Below, one piece after another: positions 38,174 through 49,848 of a DNA stretch of 64,000 nt (positions within the stretch are counted from its first letter, which is position 1; every line of letters begins with the position of its first letter). The notes below the pieces were generated by a model, which saw nothing but the letters and a program-made list of their open reading frames with translations, was not told the origin of the DNA and did no database searches. Origin of the DNA: Xiphophorus maculatus (Eukaryota > Chordata > Actinopteri > Cyprinodontiformes > Poeciliidae); contig NC_036461.1 in assembly GCF_002775205.1 (NCBI RefSeq), positions 20,370,015 through 20,434,014 on the forward strand, written 5' to 3'. The translations under genes were made by a program, and so were the position numbers.

Positions 38174-39045
38174 GGGATCCATAGACTTGCATGTATTTGT
38201 TTCTGGAGTGACATTTAAGGGGCACAAGACGAAATCAGCATTGGAATGTTTGATCTGGTTGAGGCACCATCATTCCCCTCACTGTAGAATCATTCAAATA
38301 GGTAAACCATCTTTTGATAAATTAAAAAGATATTTTTTTTCTTATGTTAAACAGCCAAATTTAGCAGAACTTCTGAAATAGATTATCAGATGTCTTCCTT
38401 GCTCCTTAATTCAAGTGTTGGTGTAAGACTGACAGGTATCATGAATTTCTTCATGGACAACATGATGATACAGAGTGGCATCTCTTTATTTTGGTTTATT
38501 GTTGGTAGTACCATATAACCAATGCAGACTGGTCAGACAGAGTTACACCTGTTGTCACAAAATGTTGACAAAATCCCAGAAATATTATGTTCATTTTCAC
38601 TGCATCACTGCAGCTTCACACACAGATGTTGGTTGTGCTCAGTGGCATCCGCTGCGTAACCATCCAAACCTAAAGAACTCATTTTTTAAGAATTAGTGCG
38701 TTGCTAAGGCGGAAGCCGATGAGAGAGGCTGAAAAGCAAGTTAAACTAAAACCTCCAAGCCTTCAGTTCTGCCGGTCCAGAACACGCCAAATTATCCACA
38801 TTCTGTCCCGGTTGTGTTCAACCAGTCTGAGGTCAGAGGTCACCTGGATATGATAATGTGCCTGTTATGCCGATGTTTACAGAACGGATCGAGAACCAAG
38901 ATCAGAAACCATATTTCTCTGTAGAGCATGATGAGGATTTATTTCTCCCACGACCTCCTTTGGATCTCTGGTGACCTCTTGAGAGGTCGTGGCCCTCAGT
39001 CTGGACACATGAATGGTGTTTTATTTAAGGGGTCGATTTGTGTAA

Positions 39046-39051
39046 AATAAA
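39046..39051 (+). terminator. foxa1: candidate foxa1 poly(A) signal AATAAA
   Basis: AATAAA about 1.36 kb past the stop, close to the length of known FOXA1 3' UTRs. A second AATAAA at 40122-40127, after a T- and G-rich stretch, could give a 2.4-kb UTR. The interval 37687-40150 has no other gene. Confidence 0.45.
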
Positions 39052-40473
39052 AGACAGAGGGGGTTCGGGGGAGGGATCTATATAAATGATGAGGATGGCC
39101 GATCAATAATAAGCTCTCTCTCTCTCTGTAGTTGAACATGAACTGATCTCGTTAAGATGAACCAAAGCAGTTCAGTCACACAACATGAAAAATGTTTCAT
39201 TTGTGTTCCGCCTGACCAGAACTCCAACTTGATTATCAGAAAGAATCAAAAAACAATTAGATTTCTGTTCATCAAATCACTCATGAAGCTCCATCAGTGG
39301 AAGAAGTGGGTCTGAAGAGTTTATGCAGAGTATTCACATACTTCGTAAATGTCTTCCCTTAGAGAATGAAAGTCATCATTTAGTTAGACCAGAGACACGT
39401 GTAAAATAGATGAAATGATATTGCATATTTTTTTGTAAATTAGTATTATATAAGCGAGTAAACGACAGCAGTACTCATAGTTCAAGTGGACCTCATGCGT
39501 TCATTCCCATGGCATCCATACAGAAGCAAAGACTTTGCTTTCATTTGAAAAAAGTTTCGTTTCTTTTTTCTGTCTCTGACCCAAAACAGAGACTAATCCC
39601 ACAGCCCTGTATCAGCGCACGCCGCAGCAGAGCCAGCAGAACCGTGGCAGCGCTCCAACCGTCTCACCAGCAGAAAAAAAATCCTCCCAGCTGCAATGTC
39701 AGAACAACACACTGCTTAACACACACACACACACTCGCCCACACAAACCGGCGTTTGCTACATGGTGTTGCACGTTCAGGTGTTCTGGTGTGACCTCTGA
39801 CCCTGGAGGCTCATCACGCAGCACTGCACGGTCTGCTCGTCTGCAGGCTGGTTAGGGAGCCACGTTATGATCACTCTGATCCTGAATCGATGTTTGACGA
39901 CTCGACGCAATCACTTCCTGTTCCAGGCCACCTCATCATTCCATCCGTATGAACGGAGTGAGTTCTGTCCTCTTCTTCGTTTGGATTTTTTTTTTCTTTC
40001 TGGAAGAGAAGCCCTGTTTTATCACCCTGCCCTCCCTTCTTGCTGCGCCTCCTTGTTGTGTTTTTGGTCTTTGTTGGTTTTGATTCTGCATGCATGTTCT
40101 TAACTTATTCTGTCATTTTCAAATAAAACCGACGAATACAAGAAATATTTGCTTTTTGGCTGATGATTGCTAACGGTCAGTTTGAATGCGCAAATCATTT
40201 TGTTTGGTCAGGTAAGGCTGATCAGTTGGAAGGCTGGTTCAATACCTAGAAACTTTGAGTTACTTTAATTAGAACTTCATAGAAGAGCTTTCCTCTGGTT
40301 TTATGTCCAAACTGATCGGTTGATAAATCTATTTTAATTCAGTTGAGTTCAGTTCTGAGGGCCAAATTTCTTCCCATTAAAATAGCTTCTGTTCATATCT
40401 AGTTCCTGTCTAGCCTCGCATGATGAACTAAATGTGTGACATGGTTGTTTTCGCTTGGCTAGAATTCATCTGA

Positions 40474-40562
40474 GCCACGTGTCAAACTCAAGGCTTGTGG
40501 GCCAAATCCGGCCCTCCATGACCCCCTAGAGGGCCGACAATAATTCTGTGCTTAAATATTAT
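40474..40562. mobile_element. hAT-like element fragment
   Basis: CACGTGTCAAACTCAAGGC, then GGGCCAAATCCGGCCCTCC, resembles the start of a common CAxxxGTCAAACTC-type hAT repeat, related in layout to the intact element at 2123-2471. The other end is not found. Confidence 0.5.
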
Positions 40563-40883
40563 TTTATAAGTCAAAATAAATCGGTTTTTATCTGGACAGT
40601 GCCAAATTACAGCATTGTAAAAAGATGTTAAACATTATTTCATTTGAACACAGAGGATGTTATAATAAGACATTCGGCCTCAGCCCGCCGTCATACGGAC
40701 AACAAAATGAAAACGGTTTTCACCGAATTTGGACCAAATGGAATTCTGGGAAACTCCATATGAAAAGTTCCTTCAAATAATATCTGTTGTTATTTGACTG
40801 TGCAAAAATTGAATTGAAATACAGAATCTAATTCCATGAAACTTCAGGTTGACTCATTTGACTTTGGGTTAACATAGAGGTTT

Positions 40884-40887
<4 letters not shown>

Positions 40888-40945
<58 letters not shown>

Positions 40946-40948
40946 TAT
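40888..40948. repeat. A(35) followed by (TA)n
   Basis: Thirty-five A residues followed by about 13 TA units. It could be the tail of an old retrotransposed copy on the plus strand, but no body is recognisable upstream. Confidence 0.95.
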
Positions 40949-41438
40949 GTTTTTATTTTTTCAAGCCAATAAGGACTGTAGAAATAGATAGTGATTTGTA
41001 TTTTAAACACTTGATTTGATATTTTTACTTTGTTGTAAATTATTCTGTGCAATGATCAGAAGTTTCAGGGTCTGTAACAGATTTGAATTTAAATGTTTTA
41101 ACAGCTAATAGATGCTTCAAAAAATGAGTTCAAGCGTTTAAAACGAACTGAGCCAAATGAGAGAAAGTCCAACTTATGATGGGATCATTTTTGCTCCCAT
41201 GTTTTGTTCTTCATGTTAAGAAGAAACAAAAGGAAAAAAGGAGTTGAATTTTGATTTTGAAAAACATTTAAGTTTATTTTAACGATGGCGTGTAAAAACC
41301 GTTTCCTTGACAACAAGGAAAAAAAAGAAAAAGAAAGATGTGCAGCAGATGCCTCCGCTTGTAAGCAAGTTTGGGTTCAACCTCCATGTTGTCGCTACCC
41401 GGACGACGAGCCCCGCCTTCTCTGGATGATACACACGA

Positions 41439-41544
<106 letters not shown>

Positions 41545-42140
41545 TTTTGAGAAAAATTCAAAATACTAATTTTTGTTTTAATCAGTTTAGATAAAATGAT
41601 CCAGGATTAGGTTGTCCTGAACCCCACCCCCCCCTCCCCCTCCCCCTAAAAAAAACCCACTTTATTTTTGTTTTGTTTTTTTCTGCATAAAACATCCGGT
41701 CACCTCCACTGACTTCACATGATAATAAGCAATAGAAAAGTTTAGCGAGCAACGGGGTTATGAGAGCCATGTTAGAAAACTAGAAACTAGATCAAATCAT
41801 AAAGTTTTGCTTTAACAAAGAAACTTTCACATTTCTTTAATTTACAGGAGTTCATAATAATATAAGAAAATAAAAACCACACCAGCCCTATTAGCGCAAA
41901 CCGCACAGCAGATGAGGATATGAACTACGTCACCAGCATCTAAACAGTTTTTCTCACCAAAATAATTTAATGGTGGTAAAATGTTAAAGGCTTTCACAAG
42001 TTAATACAGCAGATTAAAAATTGAACACATATTGGATAATTCTTAAATCCATCTAAATGTTTCTTTTTATGCTGTAGTTTTTAATGGCCTGTCCACGTCC
42101 CGAAATATCAGATTTTTCAGGGTGAATAAAGCTCCAGGAA

Positions 42141-42190
42141 CAGCGGAGGGCCGAGCAGCGGAGGGCCGAGCAGCGGAGGGCCGAGCAGCG
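42141..42190. repeat. 15-bp tandem repeat, three copies
   Basis: The unit CAGCGGAGGGCCGAG is repeated three times plus a partial copy, in a G+C-rich patch. Confidence 0.9.
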
Positions 42191-42574
42191 GCCAGCCGCC
42201 TCCGGCAGAGGATGGTGGAGTTTTGGGATCAAGCGGAGCCGCTCAGCCTGAACGAGGAGCCGATGAATCACCAAAATGACGCCGTTCAAAGTCCGAGCAG
42301 CTCTATGCTAACAAGGCTAACGGTGAACATTTTGCTCCTGATGGGACGCGACTCCAGAGGGATTATTTTCATTGTTTATTCCTTTGTTCTGAAGTTTTTA
42401 TGCATAAGTTTTAAATTTATTTATTTATGTCGATACGTTCTCCAAAACAATTAAGTGTTAATTGTAAAAAAAAATTTTTTAAAAGCTATTAATTTCTAGA
42501 GAGGTACTTGCCTTTGTGTTTACTTATTTATCTACTTAATTATTTATACCTATATATTTTTAATAATGTCTGTA

Positions 42575-42905
42575 GGTCAGTGCATCACCTCGACTCCCAG
42601 GACCGGGGGGTCCCAGCTGCGTGTGAAAGCAGCCGGGGAAGGGGCTCGCTCCGCGCGGCCTCGCCGGATTTCACGGCTCGCTGTCGGCCTTAACCTCCGC
42701 CGCAGCTCCGTGAACCTGAACACATCCCGACAGATTTCACTTTGATCCGAGGCTGTCTCACACACTTTCACCGCCGAGCCGCAGAAAGGCCTCTAATGAT
42801 CCAGGAATTATCCGCTAATTATCCGCACACAAAAGTAACCCGAAGCGCACGCGCGCGAACCGAGGCGGACACGTCGGGAGCGCGCGAACGACGGCGGGCC
42901 TAATG
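42575..42905. promoter_or_regulatory. CpG-rich block in foxa1-mipol1 interval
   Basis: Roughly 330 bp with dozens of CpG (for example GCGCACGCGCGCG near 42846 and CGCGCGAACGACGGCGG near 42881) stand out from AT-rich surroundings. Homeodomain-type words TAATGATCC and GCTAATTATCC occur at 42796-42825. This may be an unmethylated enhancer or the promoter of a non-coding RNA; no open reading frame of interest is present. Confidence 0.4.
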
Positions 42906-42923
42906 TTGAGGTCATCAGAGAGG

Positions 42924-42974
<51 letters not shown>

Positions 42975-43015
42975 GTTACTATTATTGAGATAATAACTCA
43001 TTAAATCCAAATCTT

Positions 43016-43050
<35 letters not shown>
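42924..43050. repeat. (ATT)n and (AAT)n microsatellites, mirrored
   Basis: (ATT)n at 42924-42975 and (AAT)n at 43016-43050 are separated by 40 bp; as reverse complements they could pair. A (GT)n run lies at 43838-43861. Confidence 0.95.
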
Positions 43051-43051
<1 letters not shown>

Positions 43052-44489
43052 TGGGTGTATTATTTTAAGTGGGAGTCAGAATGATTGCGTTGTATTAGAA
43101 TGACTTGATTTTAATTTTGGACTCATATATGAATTGGTGCATGAATTACTGGCACAAAATCTAAAAAGAAATTAAAGATAATAATAATCATAATAATAAT
43201 AATAAGAAGAATCAGGGAACCACCTAAAATTTTCTTAACGCTTTTTTCGTGGAAGCATCACAAACGTGATTTCTAAAAGTAAACATCAGATTCATAGTGA
43301 GACAGTAAATTATTATAGATGACATTGAGTTGTTACACTTGTAAAATATGAATATAATTTAGTTCTGGTAGAGAGCTCATGTCCAGCAGACAGACTCTAT
43401 TCATTTAATCACAGTTTATTACAGCTACAGATCTATTACTTTTCATCTATGACAAGAGATTATAACTCATTAAATCCAAATCTTATGATTTAATCATTTT
43501 CTTCGAATTTAGTTAATAATAATATATATTACATTAATTATATGTATATAATTAGTTTAATGAGCATTCAGTTTTTATTGTGATGGTGATTTATTATCCA
43601 CTATAACTATAAACTTGATTGTAAAACTGCATAAATAAAAAGAACTCCTTTTTTTGTAACAATTCTATCAAACTTAATCTAAGTTGGTCACGTCTCTCAA
43701 ACATTAAGAAATGTTTTACAGGAAATCTTCAGGGTGCTTTGAGGTTGTCTAAACGGGTTTCTGTAAATACCGACTTTCCCACTAAAATAAAAGCACGACT
43801 CGTGTTTGCATACGGCGCCTCTGCCTGAGTACACAACGTGTGTGTGTGTGTGTGTGTGTGTTTTGGTGTCTGCGTTCGTCCCTGAGCGGATCAGGTGAGA
43901 GGAAGCAGAACAGAGAGAACAATAAGCCTGAAGAGCTGTCTGAAAGTCACAACACTTCACACCGCCACGACAGGAAAACATTCCCATCTCTGAGATGGAA
44001 CAACAAACCGAACCAGAACCTCTCCAGATGCTGCTTACCCAGAATCTGGATTTACTCATACGGGCCAAAACAGGTACTTTAATTTCATTTGTTTATTTCT
44101 ATCTGGGTTACTGGAGACAGGCCTGCAGAGCTGTGGCTGTTTTTAATCCCAACATTTGTATAAGTGGACCTGATATCTGGATCAAAGCTGCACTGAGGCT
44201 GACACTTGGTCGGTTGGGTCCGTTTCTGAGGTTCCGATCTGAGAACAGGTTGTGCTGCTGATCCTCTGCCACCCAGCCTGCTGTTGTAATACGAGCCATA
44301 TGTTCTCTGTGGGCCAAAGCCAGGGCCGCTCTGGACACAGCGCCGGCGGTGAGGGCAGTGTCAGCGGCGGCGGGCCCCCCGGGCCCCCACCGTCGCTTCA
44401 CCAAAGCCCTCAGCCTCTTTTCTCTCGGCTCGCTCCTTATGGAGGAAAATGTCGGCCACAATACGGCGGCCTTCAGCCTCTTTCTTCCC

Positions 44490-44740
44490 CGTGCCTTTCA
44501 TTGCCCCACTAGAAAGCCAAGAACAGGGGCCCCAGGGCCACTAAGGCCTTTTGATGGGGATTGGAATTAATTATCTCCAATAACACAATTGTGCTCGGTC
44601 AACGAAAAGAGCAAAGAAATCCCCTCCAGAATCAGAGAGATGAGAAGAGAGAGGGAGAGAGAGAGCCCCTGCTTTTCCATTAAAATAATTCAGAGGAAGT
44701 TTATTAGAGCTTTGTGAGGTGCTAATATGGATCAGCCGGG
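44490..44740. promoter_or_regulatory. candidate conserved non-coding element
   Basis: The stretch from GATGGGGATTGGAATTAATT through ATCTCCAATAACACAATTG to ATTAAAATAATTCAGAGG and TTTATTAGAGCTTTGTGAGG lacks repeats, has balanced base use and dense AT-core homeodomain-like words. That texture is typical of deeply conserved enhancers near developmental genes. Conservation itself cannot be seen from one sequence. Confidence 0.35.
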
Positions 44741-45194
44741 AGGTTGGTGGTCCTGGGTGGGGGTGTGGCGCAGGCGGAGGGGGTGGATGTGTAATTGGCA
44801 GAGACTCACTGGTCATTCTGGCTCAGATGGAGGAGAAGTCACTGAAGGGGTTGAACTAAATCTATTTAAACTGTTAAAACGGCCAAATAAAATCTCACCT
44901 GTCTTCAAACCTTCAGCACTAATGAGCAGATTCTGTTCACACTGATGAGCTGCTCTGGCTTTTGGTTCCACCAACACTGATCACCTATAAAAATCTGAAG
45001 ATGTCAGCTGACGCTGTGTGGATGCAGCTCTGTGAGGCTCCGTCCTCACAGAGACACACCAACAACCTGATCAACCTGGAGGATCTGAGCTTTGACTGGA
45101 CCACACACAGAGGAGATACTTCACTAAGACGGAATCAGAAGTACCTGATTTTGTAACCTCTGAGAACATTTGGTTGCAACGGATTTCATTAAAA

Positions 45195-45815
45195 GGGCTA
45201 CGTTTTTTAGCTTTACATCATGTTATGTTATTACCTCATTAAAATCATGCCTGTAGTGTTGCTTTAATTCTTCCATGAATGTTTGATGAATCCTTTGTGG
45301 CATCTGAATGGCAACCACTCAGTTGTACAAGACGGCTGAGTGGCTCTAGCTCTCTGCCTTTGAGGCGCAGCTCCTCCTCAGAGCTGCAGTTTACAAGTTT
45401 CCACCTCACAGATCAGCCACCCCACCCTCTACCTCACCCTTCACCCCACCCTCTACCCCACCCTTCACCCCCCGTCACTCCCCCACTCAGCTCCTTCAGA
45501 CTAGCCAGCAGCAATTAGCAAACACCCTTTGGAACTGCACATCTGCTGAGCTCATTGTAGGAGCTACTTCTCAGAACGACGCTAAGTTAATAGAGGAGCC
45601 ATGTTGTGATGACTTCCTGAAGGCGGAGCTTCAGAAAGAGCACAAGCTTCTTAAAGAGGCAGAGGCTCAATTTCAAAGTGTTATGCTAAGACATCAAATT
45701 GTTTTAAGTCATGTTTGATATACATTTTTACAACTGAAGGTAACATAGTTCATTTATTGTGTTACAAAACGGGATGATGTGGTTAGAAAACACATAATAC
45801 TGCCCCTCTAAGTGG
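45195..45815 (+). mobile_element. family A repeat, long copy
   Basis: It starts near CATTAAAAGGGCTACG and ends ACATAATACTGCCCCTCTAA, matching family A ends. It contains GCAATTAGCAAACACC and CTTAAAGAGGCAGAGG blocks shared with the other copies. An internal (CACCCTCTACCCCACCCTT)-type expansion of about three units lies at 45419-45478. Confidence 0.75.
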
Positions 45816-46350
45816 CTTCAGAGTGAAGGAAGCTAAAAGTATTGGAACCTAATTTTTTAAGTGTAAAATGTTGCAATATTGTCTTTAAGTTCATTGTGCT
45901 AAATTAACTTCAACTGGAAGGTATTTCTGGGAAAAGATGTGTTTCTGTTGTGATTCTAGACCTCTGGGTGTAATCTGGATCTGTTTGTCATGTAAAGTGA
46001 TAAGTGAAGAATGATTTTTGATTTTGATTTGATGTGTCAAGCATATTCCAATGAAGCTCATTGTTTCTATATACAATATAGGCCTTAAGTTGTTTTGTTA
46101 ATGGACAGTTTTTTTTATCTAAAGTCTTTTTCTGAAGACATAAGCTGTTAAAACATGTCAGATAAAAAAAAAAAACTAATAACAAAACAACCTAAAGACT
46201 TTAGTTTCCAGCATGTTCTATGGATTAATTTAGGAAATATTTCACAAAATCAAATCCTAGTTCTTATCTGACCTACAGTGGGAGAAAAGATCAAACCGTG
46301 TCTGATTTCTCTCTTGCTGGTTTTTCTCTCAGGGACATTTAACAGGAGAT

Positions 46351-46413
46351 CTGGACAGAGACGTGATGCAGTCTCTGTCCAGGTCCTGTTAGTGTTCCTG
46401 AACACTAACAGGA
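46351..46413. repeat. two adjacent perfect hairpins
   Basis: Hairpin 1 has 12-bp arms (CTGGACAGAGAC at 46351-46362 and its complement at 46371-46382) with an 8-base loop. Hairpin 2 has 14-bp arms (TCCTGTTAGTGTTC at 46384-46397 and 46400-46413) with a 2-base loop. Only one base separates them. Confidence 0.85.
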
Positions 46414-46619
46414 TTCAGGAAAAATAAAGCTTTTAGTTAAATCATAATCTGACCGTCTACAGTTCAATTCATTTCTACAGAACCAATTCACAGCAGATGT
46501 TGTCTGAAGGCACTTTAGAGAAAGTCACACACACGTTCCAGTAGATTTCAGTTATCAAACTCAGCGAGTTCAGTTCATCATTCAGGACCAACATGGAGCG
46601 ACAGCTGACAGCCGCTTGC

Positions 46620-46745
46620 GTGGTCGTTGACTTTACAGCAATCCCTCACACTGAGCAGGCATGGAGCGACAGTGGGGAGGGAAAACTCCCCTTTAACAGG
46701 AAGAGCCCTTCAGCAGAACCAGAACCGGGTTCAGTGTGACCATCA
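46620..46745 (-). repeat. family C repeat, reverse copy
   Basis: CAGCAATCCCTCACACTGAG, CATGGAGCGACAGTGGGGAG and CAGAACCAGAACCGGGTTCA match the reverse complement of family C at 22060-22170 and the copy at 51885-52010. Confidence 0.6.
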
Positions 46746-46845
46746 CTGCCCAAACTGAATCACAGGATCAGCTGGACTGGAGAAGAAAGACTGTTCGGCA
46801 AGCGTTCTGATTCTCAGCCCAACACTGTTAGAACGGATCTAAACG

Positions 46846-47068
46846 GCTTAATGGAGGAGCATTGTTATGAAGGGCTAGTGTTTGAGAGAGCAGGAGATTC
46901 TTAAAGAGACAGAGGCCTAATTTCAAGGCGCTAATTTGCAAAGTCAAATTCTTTTAAGTCATGTGTGATGCATGCAACATTTTCTATACCAATTGAAGGT
47001 TACGTAGTTCCTTGATTGTGATATAAAATGTCACCATGTGCCTGGAAAACACACAATACGTCCCTTTA
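46846..47068 (+). mobile_element. family A repeat, right half only
   Basis: Begins TTAATGGAGGAGCATTGTTA and runs to GCCTGGAAAACACACAATAC with a CCCTTTAAATTAA end. The left half is missing. Confidence 0.7.
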
Positions 47069-47818
47069 AATTAATCGTCAGCAATGTGATTGAATAAAAA
47101 CTAAGTACTTGTTTTTTAATCATTTGCAAGGTCTCAGTCATTCAGTTACTTTGAAAGTCACTTAACTATTTCATGCTGCAGTGCATTGTGTTCCTTCATT
47201 ATATGTTATTAAATTTTGTATTTTTAGATTGAACAGAGACATTAACAACCATAATTACTCTTGTTGGTGATGTTGGAGGTTTATCGTGACTTCATGCTAT
47301 CATCTCTTCCACCATGTGCTAGAACTGGAGACGCTGTTCAGACTTGAACTCTTTAGTTTCCCTCTGACCTCTGAGATAACGTCTTCATCTCCAGAGGGTT
47401 CTGCTCGTCCTCACTGGAAGCAACGTTTGCGTCGTGTTGCAGAGTTCAGGTAAAAGAAACCTGCCACATCTGTGGATACTCTGGAACCGGCTTCTCTACG
47501 TTCACTTCACATAAACAGAAATAAACTCCATTTATCGGCGCAGCATGTCTGCCTGGAGACCGGCTGATGGTGACGGAGACGCTGGAGATCTGTTCTCATG
47601 GTCTTTGTTTTGACATGAGAGCCGTCTGAATGTTATTGCAGAGTTAACACACACCACAAAGATCAATGTCTTACGCACGTACACACACCCCCACACACAC
47701 ACTCCCAGGTGGCATCAGAAGCTGGAGCTCCAACAAACTGAGTCTTTCTTGAGAACAAGCAGATTAACGGCCACAGGATTAAGAGCAGGACACCCAAGTC
47801 GACAACAAGTGGTCTGCT

Positions 47819-47832
47819 ATTGCCATGGTAAC
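47819..47832. promoter_or_regulatory. X-box-like RFX site
   Basis: ATTGCCATGGTAAC differs by one base from the palindromic RFX consensus. It lies 1.7 kb beyond the mipol1 stop codon in a stretch without repeats. Confidence 0.35.
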
Positions 47833-48654
47833 CAGCCCGTAGCGGGAGGCAGCCCGCCCCCCTTTTTATGAGCCACACATCACAACTGATGAAAATCCCG
47901 TCTCCCTGATATCTTCATTAAAGGAGTTCCTCAGCTGAAGCCAACTTTATCTCCTCGGTTTTCATTTCTAACTTGTGTTGCCAACCTGGAAGCGTTCTGA
48001 TCCTTATTAAACTCCTCATTCTCCTCTGTCATCTGCAGTTTACAGAGCTTCAATAATGCAACTGATGAAACAATCGACTGCGAGAATGTTTTAAAGGTCA
48101 TCTGTGGTATTGATAAAATGCAACCGAATGCACTAAATAGACTTAAAAAGATCAATAGAACTTAGATTAGATTTCAGTATTTCTGGTTCATATTAAATAT
48201 CTATTGATAATCGAAACACTTTGACTGTATTCTCGTTTCCAACGACTAAATCGGAACATTTAGTTGGATCCAGTTCAGTTTTGTCTCTGCTGTTATTTTT
48301 TATTTTCAGCAGCGTTGATGTTGCTGCATTATTTAATTTATACCTTTCGCTTTCTTCAAAACCTACTGAGAAACAAACATGGTGCCCTCGTTACCAGAAC
48401 ACTGAACATTATCACTGATGTTGAAGTGAAAAGTATTCAATCCCTTGGATGAGTCACAGTTTTTTTTATTGCTTTTACAAATTAATCATGATCGCAAATT
48501 GTATCTTTTTTTGACAAAAGAATGAGGAGAAATTAGTGTTTTCTGCAAAAATAATTACAAATAAAAAATCTGAAACATAGAATAGGAGATGGCATAAATA
48601 TTCACCCCCTTTGAGCTTGAGTGGATCGGTGTCACTCTGGCTGCACATTCGGCT

Positions 48655-49062
48655 TAAAAACTTTCAAATATGTCTCCTTTTTCTGAAACTCTGCCTTCAG
48701 GAAGTTGTCGCAACATGGTTCCTCTATTATTCCTTTAACAATGTTTTTACCAACATTGCTCTGAGAAGTAGCTCCTATCAGGAGCTCTGCAGTTCCACCA
48801 GGCGTTTGCTAATTGCTGCTGGCTAGTCTGAAGGAGCTGAGTGGGGGTGCTGCGGGAGGGGAAGGGCTGAGGAGGAGCTGTGTCCTAGAAGGCGGAGCTA
48901 GGTCCAACCAGGTGTTTTGCACAGCTGAATGGTTGCTATGGATACTAAAGGATTTCTCAAGCATGCATGAAATAATCAAAGCAAAACTCCAGGTATGTTT
49001 CTGATGAGAGAATAACATCATAGTATCATGTGAAGCTCAAAACAAGTTGATTTTACTTTAAT
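48655..49062 (-). mobile_element. family A repeat, reverse copy
   Basis: Reads GCTAATTGCTGCTGGCTAGT, then AGGCGGAGCTAGGTCCAACC, then TGGTTGCTATGGATAC, the reverse complement order of family A. Upstream at 48425-48640, AGTGAAAAGTATTCAATCCC and ATTCACCCCC suggest another old DNA transposon fragment. Confidence 0.7.
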
Positions 49063-49175
49063 TTTTCACTCTTTACAGAATCAACAAACAGCTGAAATGT
49101 GTCAACCTGCGTGTACAAGTTTCACATTTAAAACTATTTATGGAAATAAATGAATACTTTTTTTGTATAATACAA

Positions 49176-49181
49176 TTTATT
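49176..49181 (-). terminator. mipol1: possible mipol1 poly(A) signal
   Basis: TTTATT on the plus strand (AATAAA on the minus) lies about 340 bases beyond the mipol1 stop codon. Another lies near 49259-49264. Confidence 0.45.
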
Positions 49182-49518
49182 TAGAATCACCCAAACAGGC
49201 CTGGCAGTAAAAAAACTCACATCTCTGATCATCAAACAAGTTCTGATGACATAATCACATTTATTTCATTTTCTGCCTCCAGTCAAGGAGAGAAAAACAC
49301 GCGGGATAAAAAGTAAAGGTGCTCAGTTTTCCAGCTGAGAACACTTTCACATGCAAAACAAGTGAAGAAAACAAAGACAAACATGTTGCTTAATTTCTTC
49401 TGCTGCTTCCACATGTGACCAAGTTTTAATCACAAGAAGTAGAAAAGCTTCAACAGTACAAAAGAAAAAAAAAAGCAAACAAACCATCAGTTTGGTCACA
49501 TAAAAAGGATCTGATGAA

Positions 49519-49778
49519 TCAGACGACAGCACGCAGACTTCCTGCTCCAACTTTCTTCCTCAACACTTCCACCAAACGCTCCAACCTGAGGAGGAGGAAG
49601 AGGAGGAAGAGGAGGGTTACCGAGGGGACAATGAACCCTGCAGACCTGAGTGAGAGCGGACAGGAGAAGGTCTCAGCTGGTTAATGCAGTGCTGCAGCAA
49701 AGCATGCACCGCCGACGGCAAAGTCCACTTTACAACCGTCAATGAGAATATTAACTGCAGAGAGATGTTGATGTGACG

Positions 49779-49848
<70 letters not shown>

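Noticed and set aside
43880-44069. Possible plus-strand exon MEQQTEPEPLQMLLTQNLDL ending at a GT
   Set aside because: No acceptor, partner exon or homologue can be named, and mipol1 is on the other strand with its end at 49519.
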